Part shown: positions 1-9,435 of the stretch, in pieces | Position numbering within the stretch: position 1 is the stretch's first letter | How the letters are laid out: each line of letters opens with the position of its first letter | Origin: Pseudomonas sp. MF4836 | GTDB taxonomy: Bacteria; Pseudomonadota; Gammaproteobacteria; Pseudomonadales; Pseudomonadaceae | Assembly (NCBI RefSeq): GCF_002018875.1 | Contig: NZ_MVOL01000012.1 | Location: 180,747 to 244,746, forward strand | DNA: 64,000 nucleotides | Direction: 5' to 3' | The notes under the pieces: generated by a model | Database searches by the model: none | Told to the model about the DNA's origin: nothing | What the model saw: only the letters and a program-made list of their open reading frames with translations | Position numbers and translations under genes: made by a program

Positions 1-765
1 ACCGTAAGCCCGCACAACCGCCACATGCTGGTGATCACCTACGGCATCCAGGGCGACTCCGGCTACAAGGGCGCCGACGGATCAGCCGTGGTGTTCCGCG
101 CCGGTCACACCACCATCACCTCGTTCCAGTCGAGCCTCGGCGAGCGCTGCTACGAGGCAGGGGCCACGGTTTCGCAACTGCGCCTGTTGATCGGTGAACA
201 CACCCTGTGCAAGTACCTTGGCGAGCAGCGCACCCGGCAATTGCTGGGTAACGGCAACGTGCGCCAGCTGGGCTTCGCCAAGACCTCGGCCACCAGCATC
301 TGCCACGCCACGGCCCTGACGCGCTACCTCAACCAGGGGGCGAGCGACACCCTGGAGTTGCATATCCACACCCTCAGCCTGCTGTCCGAACAGCTCAAAC
401 TGCTGAGCCCGCCGAGCACGTCGGAAAACCTGCAATTTGCCGCCGCCGATATCGAGAAGCTGGAACGGGTGCGCGAGATCATGATCGAGCAGATGGACCA
501 GCCGCTGACCATTCCTTACCTGTGCGCCGCGGTCGGGCTCAACGAGTTCAAGCTCAAGGAAGGCCTGCACCACCGTTTCAATTCCACCCCCCATCGCATG
601 CTCCATGAGCTGCGCATGCGCAAGGCCTACACCCTGCTGGAAAGCGGCTGCCAGGTGGCGCAGGCGGCGTATCAGGTGGGCTACAAGTTCCCCAACAACT
701 TCAGCGCGGCCTTTACCCGATTCTTCGGCAAGCCGCCCAAGTCGGTGTTCGGCAAGCGCCGCTGA
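1..765 (+). CDS. AraC/XylS-family transcriptional regulator, 5' end outside the window
   Basis: The reading frame is open from base 1, so the gene begins upstream and only the C-terminal ~254 residues are present. The last ~100 residues form a typical double helix-turn-helix: a stretch around LTIPYLCAAVGLNEFKLKEG, then RMLHELRMRKAYTLL, then a second helix pair around VAQAAYQVGYKFPNNFSAAF and the family signature FTRFFGKPPK. The upstream part is a ligand or partner domain that I cannot assign. The architecture resembles PchR-type regulators of iron or metabolite genes, but the target is unknown. It is co-directional with the sirtuin gene 131 bp downstream. Confidence 0.8.
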   Translation, partial: TVSPHNRHMLVITYGIQGDSGYKGADGSAVVFRAGHTTITSFQSSLGERCYEAGATVSQLRLLIGEHTLCKYLGEQRTRQLLGNGNVRQLGFAKTSATSICHATALTRYLNQGASDTLELHIHTLSLLSEQLKLLSPPSTSENLQFAAADIEKLERVREIMIEQMDQPLTIPYLCAAVGLNEFKLKEGLHHRFNSTPHRMLHELRMRKAYTLLESGCQVAQAAYQVGYKFPNNFSAAFTRFFGKPPKSVFGKRR

Positions 766-895
766 GCGCAACGGCGCGGCAGGCGCCCGGAACGCCAGGG
801 CAATCAGCCGCCGCTGCATAAAAAACTGGCCTGGCGCCGCGTTTGCGTTTATTCCTGGGTACCGCTCAGCGCGCCTCCGTACCCGGGCCTCCAGC

Positions 896-1735
896 ATGAT
901 CGACAGCCAAACTCGCAACGCCCTCGACTCCCTGGCCCGGGTGATGGCCGGGCAATCCTTTGTGGTGCTCACCGGTGCTGGCATCAGCACCCCCTCGGGC
1001 ATTCCCGACTACCGCGACAACGACGGTGTGCGCCGTGGACGCCAGCCGATGATGTACCAGGAATTCCTCGCCCGGGCCGAAGCCCGCCGCCGCTACTGGG
1101 CCCGCGCCATGCTGGGCTGGCCACGGGTGCGCCAGGCCCGGCCGAACGCCGCCCACTCGGCCCTGGCCACCCTTCAGGAGCGTGGGCAGATCGCCGGGCT
1201 GATCACCCAGAACGTCGACAGCCTGCACCACCAGGCCGGCAGCCCCCAGGCCATCGAACTGCATGGCAGCCTGCACCGGGTGCGGTGCCTGGACTGCGGG
1301 CAAACCAGCGAGCGCCAGCTGATCCAGGAGGTGATGGAGCAGCAGAACCCCTACCTGGCCGGAGTCGATGCCATCCAGGCGCCGGATGGCGACACCCTGC
1401 TCGACCCGGCCTTCGAGTCGCGCTTCCAGGTGCCGCAATGCCCCCATTGCGCCGGCGAACGGCTGAAGCCGGATGTGGTGTTCTTTGGCGAAAACGTCGC
1501 CCCGGCCACCGCCGCTCAGGCCATGCAGGCAGTGCAACAGAGCGCGGGGTTGCTGGTGGTGGGGTCGTCGCTGATGGCCTACTCGGCGTATCGCCTGTGC
1601 CTGAATATCGTCGAGCAGCACAAGCCACTGATCGCCATCAACTTCGGCAGGACCCGTGCCGACGAGCTGTTGCAGATGAAGATCGCCACCCCTTGCGAGG
1701 TGTTGCTGCCGCTGCTGGTGGAGCGCCTGGCGTGA
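896..1735 (+). CDS. Sir2-family NAD-dependent protein deacylase (sirtuin)
   Basis: A 279-residue sirtuin that removes acyl groups from lysines using NAD. Visible landmarks are the Rossmann-fold GAGIS (27-31), the NAD-contacting PDYRD (37-41), QNVD (105-108), the catalytic His in HG (123-124), and four zinc-ligand cysteines (131, 134, 182, 185). The frame stays open upstream, but the ATG at 896 is chosen because the family homology starts directly after it and the extra upstream residues are a low-complexity shadow of the preceding gene. The gap between the paired cysteines is long, as in class II/SIRT4-like bacterial sirtuins. The substrate cannot be inferred from sequence. Confidence 0.9.
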   Translation: MIDSQTRNALDSLARVMAGQSFVVLTGAGISTPSGIPDYRDNDGVRRGRQPMMYQEFLARAEARRRYWARAMLGWPRVRQARPNAAHSALATLQERGQIAGLITQNVDSLHHQAGSPQAIELHGSLHRVRCLDCGQTSERQLIQEVMEQQNPYLAGVDAIQAPDGDTLLDPAFESRFQVPQCPHCAGERLKPDVVFFGENVAPATAAQAMQAVQQSAGLLVVGSSLMAYSAYRLCLNIVEQHKPLIAINFGRTRADELLQMKIATPCEVLLPLLVERLA

Positions 1736-1754
1736 GTGCCTGGTGACGCTCTGC

Positions 1755-2660
1755 TCAGTCGAGGTTGAACATGGCCTCGCCCAGGCGCGCATCGCGCAAG
1801 GTATCGAACAGTGCCTGGGCCGCCGCCGACAACTCGTGCCCGGGTTTGGTCAGTATGCCAATCGCCCGCTCCACCACCGGGTCGCCAAGGGTGATGCAGT
1901 GCGCCCCCAGCTCGCGCATCTGCCCGGCGCACAAGGCCGGCACCGCACTCACCCCCAGGCCACTGGCGACCATGCGTCCCACGGTCGCCAACTGGTGGCT
2001 TTCAAATTCCACAGGCAGCGGCATGCCCCGGGCGCGCAGGTGCTCTTCAAGCATGACCCGCACCGTGGACGGCCGCTGCAAGGTGATAAAGGGCTGCTGC
2101 AACAGGCTCTGCCAATCGATCTCGCTGCGCCGGGCCAGCTCCGAATCGCTGGGCACCACCGCGATAAAACGGTCGATATACAGCGGCGTGAACTCCAGGG
2201 ACGAACTGTCTTGCGGTTCGAAGGCCACGCCCAACTCCACCTGGCGGTCGCGGACCATCTCCAGCACCTGCTCGTTGATCACGTCATTGACCGTGACATT
2301 GACCTTGGGATACCGGGCGCGAAACGCCTTGAGAATCGGCGGCAGCAGGTTGCCGGCAAACGATGGCATCGCCGCCAGGGTCACGCGCCCGCGTTGCAGG
2401 GTGAAGCGTTGGCGCAGGTCATCCTCGGCGTTATCCCAGTCGGCGATCAGGCGCCGGGCAAGGGGCACCAGGGCCTCGCCTTCCGGGGTCAGGGCCACGT
2501 TGCGCGTATTACGGGTGAACAACCGCCCCCCCAGCCCCTCCTCCAGGGCCTTGATGGTCAGGCTCAACGCCGACTGCGACAAATGCAGACGTTCACATGC
2601 CAGGGCAAAGCTCAGGCTGTGGGCAACAGCCAGAAAAGCCCGAATCTGTTTAACGGTCAT
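1755..2660 (-). CDS. dhcR: LysR-family regulator, DhcR-like
   Basis: A 301-residue LysR-type regulator. The N-terminal winged helix (about 1-60) shows the classic pattern MTVKQIRAFLAVAHSLSFAL followed by LHLSQSALSLTIKALEEGLG; the remainder is a periplasmic-binding-like effector domain. It is divergent from the CoA-transferase/thiolase operon at 2889. This is the same arrangement as P. aeruginosa PA1998 (dhcR) beside dhcAB-atoB, where the regulator controls dehydrocarnitine use. The symbol rests on that shared layout plus family membership, so the inducer here is inferred. Its 3' end is convergent with the sirtuin gene, 19 bp apart. Confidence 0.82.
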   Translation of the reverse strand: MTVKQIRAFLAVAHSLSFALACERLHLSQSALSLTIKALEEGLGGRLFTRNTRNVALTPEGEALVPLARRLIADWDNAEDDLRQRFTLQRGRVTLAAMPSFAGNLLPPILKAFRARYPKVNVTVNDVINEQVLEMVRDRQVELGVAFEPQDSSSLEFTPLYIDRFIAVVPSDSELARRSEIDWQSLLQQPFITLQRPSTVRVMLEEHLRARGMPLPVEFESHQLATVGRMVASGLGVSAVPALCAGQMRELGAHCITLGDPVVERAIGILTKPGHELSAAAQALFDTLRDARLGEAMFNLD

Positions 2661-2888
2661 CGGCAGCTCCAGAGGAGCAGCGGCAAGCTATAAGCTGCAG
2701 GCTGCAAGGGAAAAGCGGGATGTGAGTGGCTGTTGCTCGCAGCTTGCCGCGAGTAACTCGCCGCTTATTGTGCTGCTTTCTAAATCAATGACCCTTAAAA
2801 AACAACTTAACAAATCAATCCAGCGGCGCAACACTGCTTCCCCATACGGCTAGCCAGCCGCCGACAAATAACAAAAGAGGATGGTCCA
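2661..2888. promoter_or_regulatory. Divergent control region between dhcR and dhcA
   Basis: This 228-bp gap between two divergent genes must hold both promoters. The half next to dhcR contains imperfect short repeats of AAGCTGCAGGCTGCAAG type common between Pseudomonas genes. The half next to dhcA is A+T-rich (2775-2825) and is where a LysR operator and the promoter would be expected. A purine-rich ribosome site (AAGAGGA, 2875-2881) precedes the dhcA ATG. No exact T-N11-A operator is assigned. Confidence 0.5.
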
Positions 2889-3587
2889 ATGGCAGGTTTC
2901 GACAAGCGCGTGGCGTCTTATGCAGAAGCCCTTGAAGGTCTGGAAGACGGCATGACCGTACTCGCCGGCGGCTTTGGCCTGTGCGGCATTCCGGAAAACC
3001 TGATCGCCGAGATCAAGCGTCGCGGCACCCGCGACCTGACGGTGGTTTCCAATAACTGCGGGGTCGACGGTTTCGGCCTCGGCGTGCTGCTTGAAGATCG
3101 GCAGATCAGCAAGGTCATCGCCTCCTACGTCGGCGAAAACGCCCTGTTCGAGAAGCAGCTGCTCAGCGGCGAAATCGAAGTGGTGCTCACCCCCCAAGGC
3201 ACCCTGGCGGAAAAAATGCGCGCTGGCGGCGCCGGCATTCCGGCCTTCTTCACCGCCACCGGGGTCGGCACTCCGGTCGCCGACGGCAAGGAAACCCGTG
3301 AATTCAACGGCCGCCCCTATCTGATGGAAGAGTCCATTACCGGCGATTTCGCCATCGTCAAAGGCTGGAAAGCCGACCATTTCGGCAACGTGGTGTACCG
3401 CCACACGGCGCAGAACTTCAACCCGCTGGCGGCCACCGCCGGCAAGATCACCGTGGTCGAGGTCGAAGAGATCGTCGAACCGGGCGAGCTGGACCCGACG
3501 CAGATCCACACCCCTGGCATCTACGTCGACCGGGTCATCTGCGGCACGTTCGAGAAGCGCATCGAACAGCGCACCGTGCGCAAGTGA
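2889..3587 (+). CDS. dhcA: 3-oxoacid-type CoA-transferase subunit A (DhcA-like)
   Basis: A 232-residue alpha subunit of a family I CoA-transferase, which moves CoA between acyl groups. The glycine-rich signature VLAGGFGLCGIPENLI near residues 25-40 is the family I subunit A motif, and VSNNCGVDGFGLG follows. It needs the beta subunit encoded 39 bp downstream for the active-site Glu. With the thiolase further down, the set would activate and cleave a 3-keto acid. By synteny with P. aeruginosa PA1999-PA2001 the substrate could be dehydrocarnitine; acetoacetate is the main alternative (atoD/scoA naming). Confidence 0.88.
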   Translation: MAGFDKRVASYAEALEGLEDGMTVLAGGFGLCGIPENLIAEIKRRGTRDLTVVSNNCGVDGFGLGVLLEDRQISKVIASYVGENALFEKQLLSGEIEVVLTPQGTLAEKMRAGGAGIPAFFTATGVGTPVADGKETREFNGRPYLMEESITGDFAIVKGWKADHFGNVVYRHTAQNFNPLAATAGKITVVEVEEIVEPGELDPTQIHTPGIYVDRVICGTFEKRIEQRTVRK

Positions 3588-3626
3588 ACCCACGCCTCCA
3601 GCCTCAAGAATAAAAGGACAACCCTC

Positions 3627-4286
3627 ATGGCTCTTACCCGCGAACAAATGGCTCAACGCGTCGCCCGCGAAATGCAGGACGGCTACTACGTCAACCTCGG
3701 CATCGGTATTCCGACCCTGGTGGCCAACTACATCCCCGAAGGCATGGAAGTCATGCTGCAATCGGAAAACGGCCTGCTGGGCATGGGCGCCTTCCCCACC
3801 GAGGCCGAAGTCGACGCCGACATGATCAACGCCGGCAAACAGACGGTCACCGCCCGCACCGGCGCCTCGATCTTTTCTTCCGCCGAGTCGTTTGCGATGA
3901 TCCGCGGCGGCCATATCGACCTCACCGTGCTGGGTGCCTTTGAAGTGGACGTCGAGGGCAACATCGCCTCGTGGATGATCCCCGGCAAACTGGTCAAGGG
4001 CATGGGCGGCGCCATGGACCTGGTGGCCGGTGCGGAGAACATCATCGTCACCATGACCCACGCCTCCAAGGACGGCGAGTCGAAACTGCTGGCCCGCTGC
4101 AGCCTGCCGCTGACCGGCGCCAAATGCATCAAACGCGTCCTGACGGACCTGGCCTACCTGGAAATCGAAAACGGCGCCTTTATCCTCAAGGAACGCGCGC
4201 CCGGGGTCAGCGTCGAGGAAATCGTCAGCAAGACCGCCGGCAAGCTGATCGTGCCGGACCATGTACCTGAAATGCAGTTCGCCTGA
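3627..4286 (+). CDS. dhcB: 3-oxoacid-type CoA-transferase subunit B (DhcB-like)
   Basis: A 219-residue beta subunit that pairs with the product of 2889-3587. The motif QSENGLLGMG, about residues 49-58, carries the conserved catalytic Glu that forms the glutamyl-CoA intermediate in family I CoA-transferases. Other family landmarks are GIGIPTLVANYIP near the N-terminus and GGHIDLTVLGAFEVD in the middle. The start is preceded by AAAAGGA at a normal distance. It is cotranscribed with the A subunit and with atoB, which begins 14 bp after its stop. Confidence 0.88.
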   Translation: MALTREQMAQRVAREMQDGYYVNLGIGIPTLVANYIPEGMEVMLQSENGLLGMGAFPTEAEVDADMINAGKQTVTARTGASIFSSAESFAMIRGGHIDLTVLGAFEVDVEGNIASWMIPGKLVKGMGGAMDLVAGAENIIVTMTHASKDGESKLLARCSLPLTGAKCIKRVLTDLAYLEIENGAFILKERAPGVSVEEIVSKTAGKLIVPDHVPEMQFA

Positions 4287-4300
4287 GGAGGATCAATTCC

Positions 4301-5479
<1,179 letters not shown>

Positions 5480-5487
5480 CCACCGCT

Positions 5488-5509
5488 GGCGAGGGGCTTC
5501 CCCCTCGCC
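5488..5509 (+). terminator. Hairpin after atoB, likely transcription terminator
   Basis: A 9-bp perfect inverted repeat GGCGAGGGG / CCCCTCGCC with a short loop lies directly after the atoB stop. No T-run follows, so it could equally be a REP-like palindrome used as a 3' end stabiliser. Confidence 0.45.
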
Positions 5510-5574
5510 ACACCCCCTCTCCCCTCGCCACAATCCAACCGCTGCCGAGCCACGAGACTGCACTGACCTCGGCA

Positions 5575-5703
5575 TTTCGGCTATTCAAAAATGAGCTGCT
5601 GTCAGAGCGGAACTTAAAGCCGCAGCACCTGCTGCAATGGATATGTACACCAGGGTTTACGAGCGCTGCGCACTCGAGCGGGAGCAAGCTCCCTCGCCAC
5701 AAG
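5575..5703. repeat. Partial copy of a dispersed chromosomal repeat
   Basis: The stretch from 5637 (ATGGATATGTACACCAGGG) to GGGAGCAAGCTCCCTCGCCA is almost identical to 39697-39762 on the other side of the prophage and is similar to 63764-63845. The core GGAGCAAGCTCC is itself palindromic. This is an abundant class of intergenic repeat in fluorescens-group pseudomonads. Confidence 0.7.
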
Positions 5704-5840
5704 GTGGTGTGAAACCCAGGAAGCCGCTGGCGAAAATAGGCAGCGCGATAGGCCAGGAAGTAATGAATTGTTGCGTAGGGCCAGCGCAGCCTCGCAGCTT
5801 CGCAGCCTCGGCAGCGACTACAGAGCGCGGCACCAGGCCG

Positions 5841-5845
5841 GCCGG
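5841..5845. repeat. 5-bp target-site duplication, left copy (GCCGG)
   Basis: GCCGG directly precedes the terminal TG of the prophage and recurs at 39410-39414 directly after its terminal CA. Joining the two flanks through one copy restores CCAGGCCGGCCGG-AAGGCCGCC, which matches the uninterrupted repeat at 63456-63478. A 5-bp duplication is what Mu-type transposition makes. Confidence 0.88.
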
Positions 5846-5938
5846 TGTAAGCACGCGTCGGATTTGGCACCGCTTAGCGAGATAATTGGCACTTCAAAAC
5901 ACCCAAGAACAACCAAAAACTAGCGCGATACTTGGCAC
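5846..5938. promoter_or_regulatory. Prophage right end with three transposase-binding-type sites
   Basis: An 18-bp unit ending in TTGGCAC occurs three times in one orientation: 5853-5870, 5875-5892 (TAGCGAGATAATTGGCAC) and 5921-5938 (TAGCGCGATACTTGGCAC). The outermost is at the same distance from the terminus as the single matching unit at the other end. By analogy with Mu attR sites R1-R3 these should bind the transposase; binding itself is inferred. Confidence 0.8.
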
Positions 5939-5953
5939 GACTACCGCTCAACA

Positions 5954-6406
5954 CTATTCGATCGGTCCTACGATCCAAACCGGAGGACGTGGGCGGCATT
6001 TGCTATCAGGAAAATACGACGACTCCGGCCAGTCGCGAAGCGCCTGCATGTATAACAGCAGCTCCGCGAACTGCTCACCGGACAGCGTTGTGTCCCCGCC
6101 GATTTCCTGCTGATCACGGTGACGCTCGCGCAACCACTTAATGCTCAGCAATGCACCGTCACGCCATGAGCGCTCATTACTTGCAATATCCGCCAAGGTC
6201 AGCGAAGGCAGATCAACCCATGCCGGACGACCATCTTCAGAGCCAAGCTGCTTGCCCTCGGGCGGTGATTTCTTCCAGTAAATAACTTGTTCTTCTTCAC
6301 TTAGAAGCACCGCATCAGGCGGCCAAGTATCATCACTGTAAGTTCCGTCAGTCTTCCATGCCTCGGGGATGAACGCCTTAGTTGCTGAACTGTAATAAAC
6401 CATCAT
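5954..6406 (-). CDS. Tail fibre assembly protein
   Basis: A 150-residue protein directly after the tail fibre gene, at the position of Mu gpU. The N-terminus (MMVYYSSATKAFIPEAW) and the later ERSWRDGALLSIKWLRERHRDQ segment match caudoviral tail fibre assembly chaperones, which help fold or attach the fibre. It is the last gene of the prophage; only the right-end sites follow. RBS spacing from the fibre stop is 8 bp. Confidence 0.78.
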   Translation of the reverse strand: MMVYYSSATKAFIPEAWKTDGTYSDDTWPPDAVLLSEEEQVIYWKKSPPEGKQLGSEDGRPAWVDLPSLTLADIASNERSWRDGALLSIKWLRERHRDQQEIGGDTTLSGEQFAELLLYMQALRDWPESSYFPDSKCRPRPPVWIVGPIE

Positions 6407-6414
6407 TAAACCCC

Positions 6415-7365
6415 CTAGAAACCTAAAGAAACCCAGAAAATATCAAAATTTGATAGGGCGTTAGTTGTTGTTCCATTCCCCGACCGCCTATGGAATATTG
6501 ATTGAGAGAGCGATGTACCTCCTGCACTCTGAGATACATCCCAGCCACTTGGAGATCCAAGGATAGGCGTCGAAATCTCCAGCCATTTGGAAGCTGGAAA
6601 CCCAGTCGGCAGAGTCACCGTGATAGGCCCGGCGGTTGCGTTTGAATCCCTGCCCCATTGTATAATCAGCCCGCCAGGTACGTCAGGAATGCGGATGTAG
6701 TCTCTGTGCGCGAAGGTCCGGCGCGGAAACCACGCGGTCAAAAGCGCCAACACTCCGGCGGGGTTGGACATAACAGTTGTGAGAAGTCCGGCGAGTTGCT
6801 CGGTAGAAGTGCCGAACCGCGAAGTGCCTTTATTAGACTCGGTGGCCTGGCCAACCTTTTGATCGATTTCGGGCTTTGTGTACACATCACCGATGCCATA
6901 ACCGCCGAGGGTCGTTGCCTTGTTGGCCTTTCCCGCGAGGGCGTTGGCCATTGTCGTTGCAAAGTCTGGATCATTACCTAGCGCAGCAGCCAACTCCTTC
7001 AACGTGTCTAACGCTGCAGGGGACGAGGCAACCAACTCCGCGACTCTCTGCTGAATAGCAGATGTCGTCTCGGTCTTCGTGAAAGCATCGGTGATACCGA
7101 AACCTGCAACCGTGGTTGGCTTGCCGCTGAGCTTTAACCAGGTGCCTGCGATGGTTTGAATCGCTTGAATGGCTTTAAGGATTTGATAGTCATCAGCAGC
7201 GTCTAGCGTCAGACCTGCACCCTCAACCAAGTGAACCAGTTCACGCTGTATCGCGTTCAGCCAGGAGGCCTTCAACAATGTGGCCGGAACACCCGCGCCA
7301 GGATTGCCCTCTGTGAACTCACCGAGCGGGTTTGCCGAGGCAGTACTTGCACCGATTTTTTGCAC
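6415..7365 (-). CDS. Phage tail fibre protein
   Basis: A 316-residue fibre. The GTG at 7365 is chosen as start because GGAGA lies six bases ahead and the codon overlaps the TAG of the preceding gene (TAGTG). The central part contains repeated short segments of the type LSGKPTTVAGFGITDAFTKT and ATTLGGYGIGDVYTKPE, common to fibre shafts. The C-terminal ~100 residues (PGGLIIQWG onward, ending DIFWVSLGF) look like the gp53-type receptor-binding tip. This is the likely host-range determinant. Confidence 0.82.
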   Translation of the reverse strand: MQKIGASTASANPLGEFTEGNPGAGVPATLLKASWLNAIQRELVHLVEGAGLTLDAADDYQILKAIQAIQTIAGTWLKLSGKPTTVAGFGITDAFTKTETTSAIQQRVAELVASSPAALDTLKELAAALGNDPDFATTMANALAGKANKATTLGGYGIGDVYTKPEIDQKVGQATESNKGTSRFGTSTEQLAGLLTTVMSNPAGVLALLTAWFPRRTFAHRDYIRIPDVPGGLIIQWGRDSNATAGPITVTLPTGFPASKWLEISTPILGSPSGWDVSQSAGGTSLSQSIFHRRSGNGTTTNALSNFDIFWVSLGF

Positions 7366-7940
7366 TAGTTGTCTCCGTATCCAAAAAGCAAAATAGATTC
7401 CGCAGGCTTCAGTTGGCCAAACCGACATTCCAAGGCCCTGTTGCCCCAGGCGGATAAAGGATCGCCAGCGCCCGTAGCACCGGCCCTTGCATAACTAACC
7501 GTCACGGCGGGAGCGTTAACGCGCCAGGCGAAGTCCCAGTCGCCGCCGTTGATGGGGTCGCCAGCCCGCGCCATCCCCGCTCGGGCGGCGCGGAATGTAG
7601 TGATGGTGATGTCGTAGCCCATGGACTTAGCCAGGGCGATGAAAAAGGGTTTGCTCTGCCCAGCACGACCTTGCAGCTTGCTGACAACGGCTTGCACGCG
7701 CTGGCCGACGGTCTGCGCTTGTCCGACCAGGCACGGGTCAGGCAAGGCCAGCACGCGCTCCCAATCGGCCAGGCCTTCCCCTGAGTCGGGAAAGATGGCG
7801 TTGTAAACCGTAGTCGCCTGCGCGTCGGCCATGTCCATGGCATTCGCCTCGGCTTCAATGGTGGCCGACAGGTAAGGCGCGGTTCCGTCGTATGAAACCG
7901 GGGGCAGCAGCAGCCGGAGTTGATCGGCCAGCGTGGTCAT
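7365..7940 (-). CDS. Mu gp48-like baseplate/tail protein (DUF2313, YmfQ family)
   Basis: A 191-residue homologue of Mu gp48, a baseplate-periphery protein placed between the J-like wedge protein and the fibre. Features include a central RAGQSKPFFIALAKSMGYDI segment and the end AWGNRALECRFGQLKPAESILLFGY, both typical of the family. Its start overlaps the stop of the J-like gene by 4 bp, which indicates translational coupling. Confidence 0.85.
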   Translation of the reverse strand: MTTLADQLRLLLPPVSYDGTAPYLSATIEAEANAMDMADAQATTVYNAIFPDSGEGLADWERVLALPDPCLVGQAQTVGQRVQAVVSKLQGRAGQSKPFFIALAKSMGYDITITTFRAARAGMARAGDPINGGDWDFAWRVNAPAVTVSYARAGATGAGDPLSAWGNRALECRFGQLKPAESILLFGYGDN

Positions 7941-9007
7941 CCCAGCAGCCCCAAAATGATGACTCCAGGTCGAATCCAGCCGATCAGGGCCGGGTCATCG
8001 GATGCCTTGACGTTGCCTGCCGGAGCAGCAACAGCCCGATCCAGCACACCCGCCAGGTTATTGATCATCGCTTCAATCTGAGAGCGCTTGAGCGTGTCGC
8101 CTGGCTTCAATGCGCCCAGGAGAATGTTGTAGGCCTTTTGTGCTGCCGCCTGCACATCGGCCAAAGTGAAGTCGGGTGCGAGTTCAACTTTGGCAGCAGA
8201 GTCGACAGTGCGCTCTGTAGGTGCGTACACCCACACGTCGACGATGACTGAGCATTGGCTTTGTATATGCGCCAAGCACGCTGCAATCACCTCGGCGGAT
8301 GGTGCACCGTTACTGCCTGTAATGACGATGTCGACAGTGCCACCACCACGGCGCCTAGGGATAACCAGGGCGTCGGCAACGCCGTCCACCTCTAGTGCCC
8401 AGCGACGGTAGTCGTAATCGGCTCCCCCGGCCGGAGGCGACTGGATGATGTCCAGGTAACGCGCCAACAGGGACTCGATTGTCTCCTGATCTTCGCCGCC
8501 TGTGGTCTTGCCTACAAACGCGGAGGCCGCATCCATACCCAATGGAGGGCTGGTGAGGGTCAGAGCGCCGACTAGGTCGTTGAGAGCCACACCGACGGTC
8601 TGAGCCTCGACCAGGACAGTGGCGGTGCCATCGATGCCAATCTTCGCGCTAGATATAGCGGTGAACAGCTCGCCCGCGACCACGTGCTTCAAAGTGGCAC
8701 CGAGCAACAGCTCGACATCAGGCGTGCCTTTGAGAGCGACCGTCCCGGTGGCGGCAACCGCATCTTTACGCAGCACACCCCGAAGCGCGGCCGTGTGGAC
8801 CAGTTCTTCTTCGTCGGCTGTGTCCGGGAAAATCTGACGATAGAGCCAGGCCAGTTTCTGATAGAGGCCTTCGATAGCCGACGCTACAGCGGCAGACCGG
8901 ACGTAGTTGTCGCTGTCGGGGCCAATGTCTGCCTCGGCTTGAAGGTTGCGAATATCACGCAGGATGTCGCGCAGAATGGCGTCCAGGGAGCGACCGGAAT
9001 AGGCCAT
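7937..9007 (-). CDS. Baseplate J-like protein (Mu gp47)
   Basis: A 356-residue baseplate wedge protein of the J/gp47 family. Family-typical stretches are an N-terminal DILRDIRNLQAEADIGPDSD, a central TVLVEAQTVGVALNDLVGALT, and ARYLDIIQSPPAGGADYDYR followed by WALEVDGVADALVIPRRRGG. It should form the wedges around the hub. It lies 1 bp from gp46 and overlaps gp48. Confidence 0.9.
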   Translation of the reverse strand: MAYSGRSLDAILRDILRDIRNLQAEADIGPDSDNYVRSAAVASAIEGLYQKLAWLYRQIFPDTADEEELVHTAALRGVLRKDAVAATGTVALKGTPDVELLLGATLKHVVAGELFTAISSAKIGIDGTATVLVEAQTVGVALNDLVGALTLTSPPLGMDAASAFVGKTTGGEDQETIESLLARYLDIIQSPPAGGADYDYRRWALEVDGVADALVIPRRRGGGTVDIVITGSNGAPSAEVIAACLAHIQSQCSVIVDVWVYAPTERTVDSAAKVELAPDFTLADVQAAAQKAYNILLGALKPGDTLKRSQIEAMINNLAGVLDRAVAAPAGNVKASDDPALIGWIRPGVIILGLLG

Positions 9008-9008
9008 G

Positions 9009-9359
9009 TCAATTTACTCTTACAGGTTGGCGAAACACCTGCGGATTGCCGGTGGCGTCGGTGATGTCGATTTGAAGGTTGAGCCAGCCGTTATGGGGCT
9101 GTTCGACGGTGATGGTGATGTCCTGGGCGCGGCCGTCATCGAGCAGCGGCTGGAGCGCCTGCTCGGCGTATTGTTTGGCGAGCTTGCCGACCCGTGGCAG
9201 GTCTTTGGAACGTTTCAGCTCATGCAGGCGGGAGCCCACGGTGGTGTCTTTCCACCAGGTGCCGAGGGGTGTCATGAGGCGGATGTAAACGGCGTTGCCC
9301 AGCGTATTGATACGCTGGCCCGTCAAGTCGCCAGTGGTTGGGTTTATGCCTGCGTCCAT
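9009..9359 (-). CDS. Mu gp46-like baseplate protein
   Basis: A 116-residue member of the phage GP46/gpW family, a small baseplate wedge component. It shows DLTGQRINTLGNAVYIRLMT and TVGSRLHELKRSKDLP near the centre. It is the first gene behind the putative late promoter at 9394-9415, so gp46 to the fibre assembly gene may form one late transcription unit in addition to any read-through. Confidence 0.85.
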   Translation of the reverse strand: MDAGINPTTGDLTGQRINTLGNAVYIRLMTPLGTWWKDTTVGSRLHELKRSKDLPRVGKLAKQYAEQALQPLLDDGRAQDITITVEQPHNGWLNLQIDITDATGNPQVFRQPVRVN

Positions 9360-9393
9360 AGGCTGGCATAGTGACGCGCACGCAAAAGCCGCC

Positions 9394-9415
9394 GAGTATC
9401 AGCGGGGTTTAAGAA
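9394..9415 (-). promoter_or_regulatory. Putative late promoter, copy 1 (before gp46)
   Basis: On the minus strand this is one of three identical 22-bp copies that begin TTCTTAAACCCC and end GCTGATACTC. TGATACT can serve as an extended -10 box. No -35 box sits at the right distance, as expected for a Mor/C-activated Mu late promoter. It lies 35 bp ahead of the gp46 start. Confidence 0.65.
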
Positions 9416-9435
9416 TTTCCAATGGGGCTTTCGGT

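Larger units (their letters stand above)
5480..5845. other. Intergenic chromosomal region left of the prophage, repeat-rich, no gene seen
   Basis: These 366 bp hold the atoB hairpin, a degraded copy of the dispersed repeat (5575-5703), and a segment (about 5788-5845) that matches the block preceding the repeat at 63363 onward. The region ends exactly at the prophage boundary. No open frame here has a convincing start, ribosome site or family match. Confidence 0.6.

Noticed and set aside
5880..6415. A mom-like DNA modification gene or invertible fibre segment at the phage right end
   Set aside because: Only the fibre assembly gene lies beyond the fibre gene; no invertase and no inverted repeats were found.
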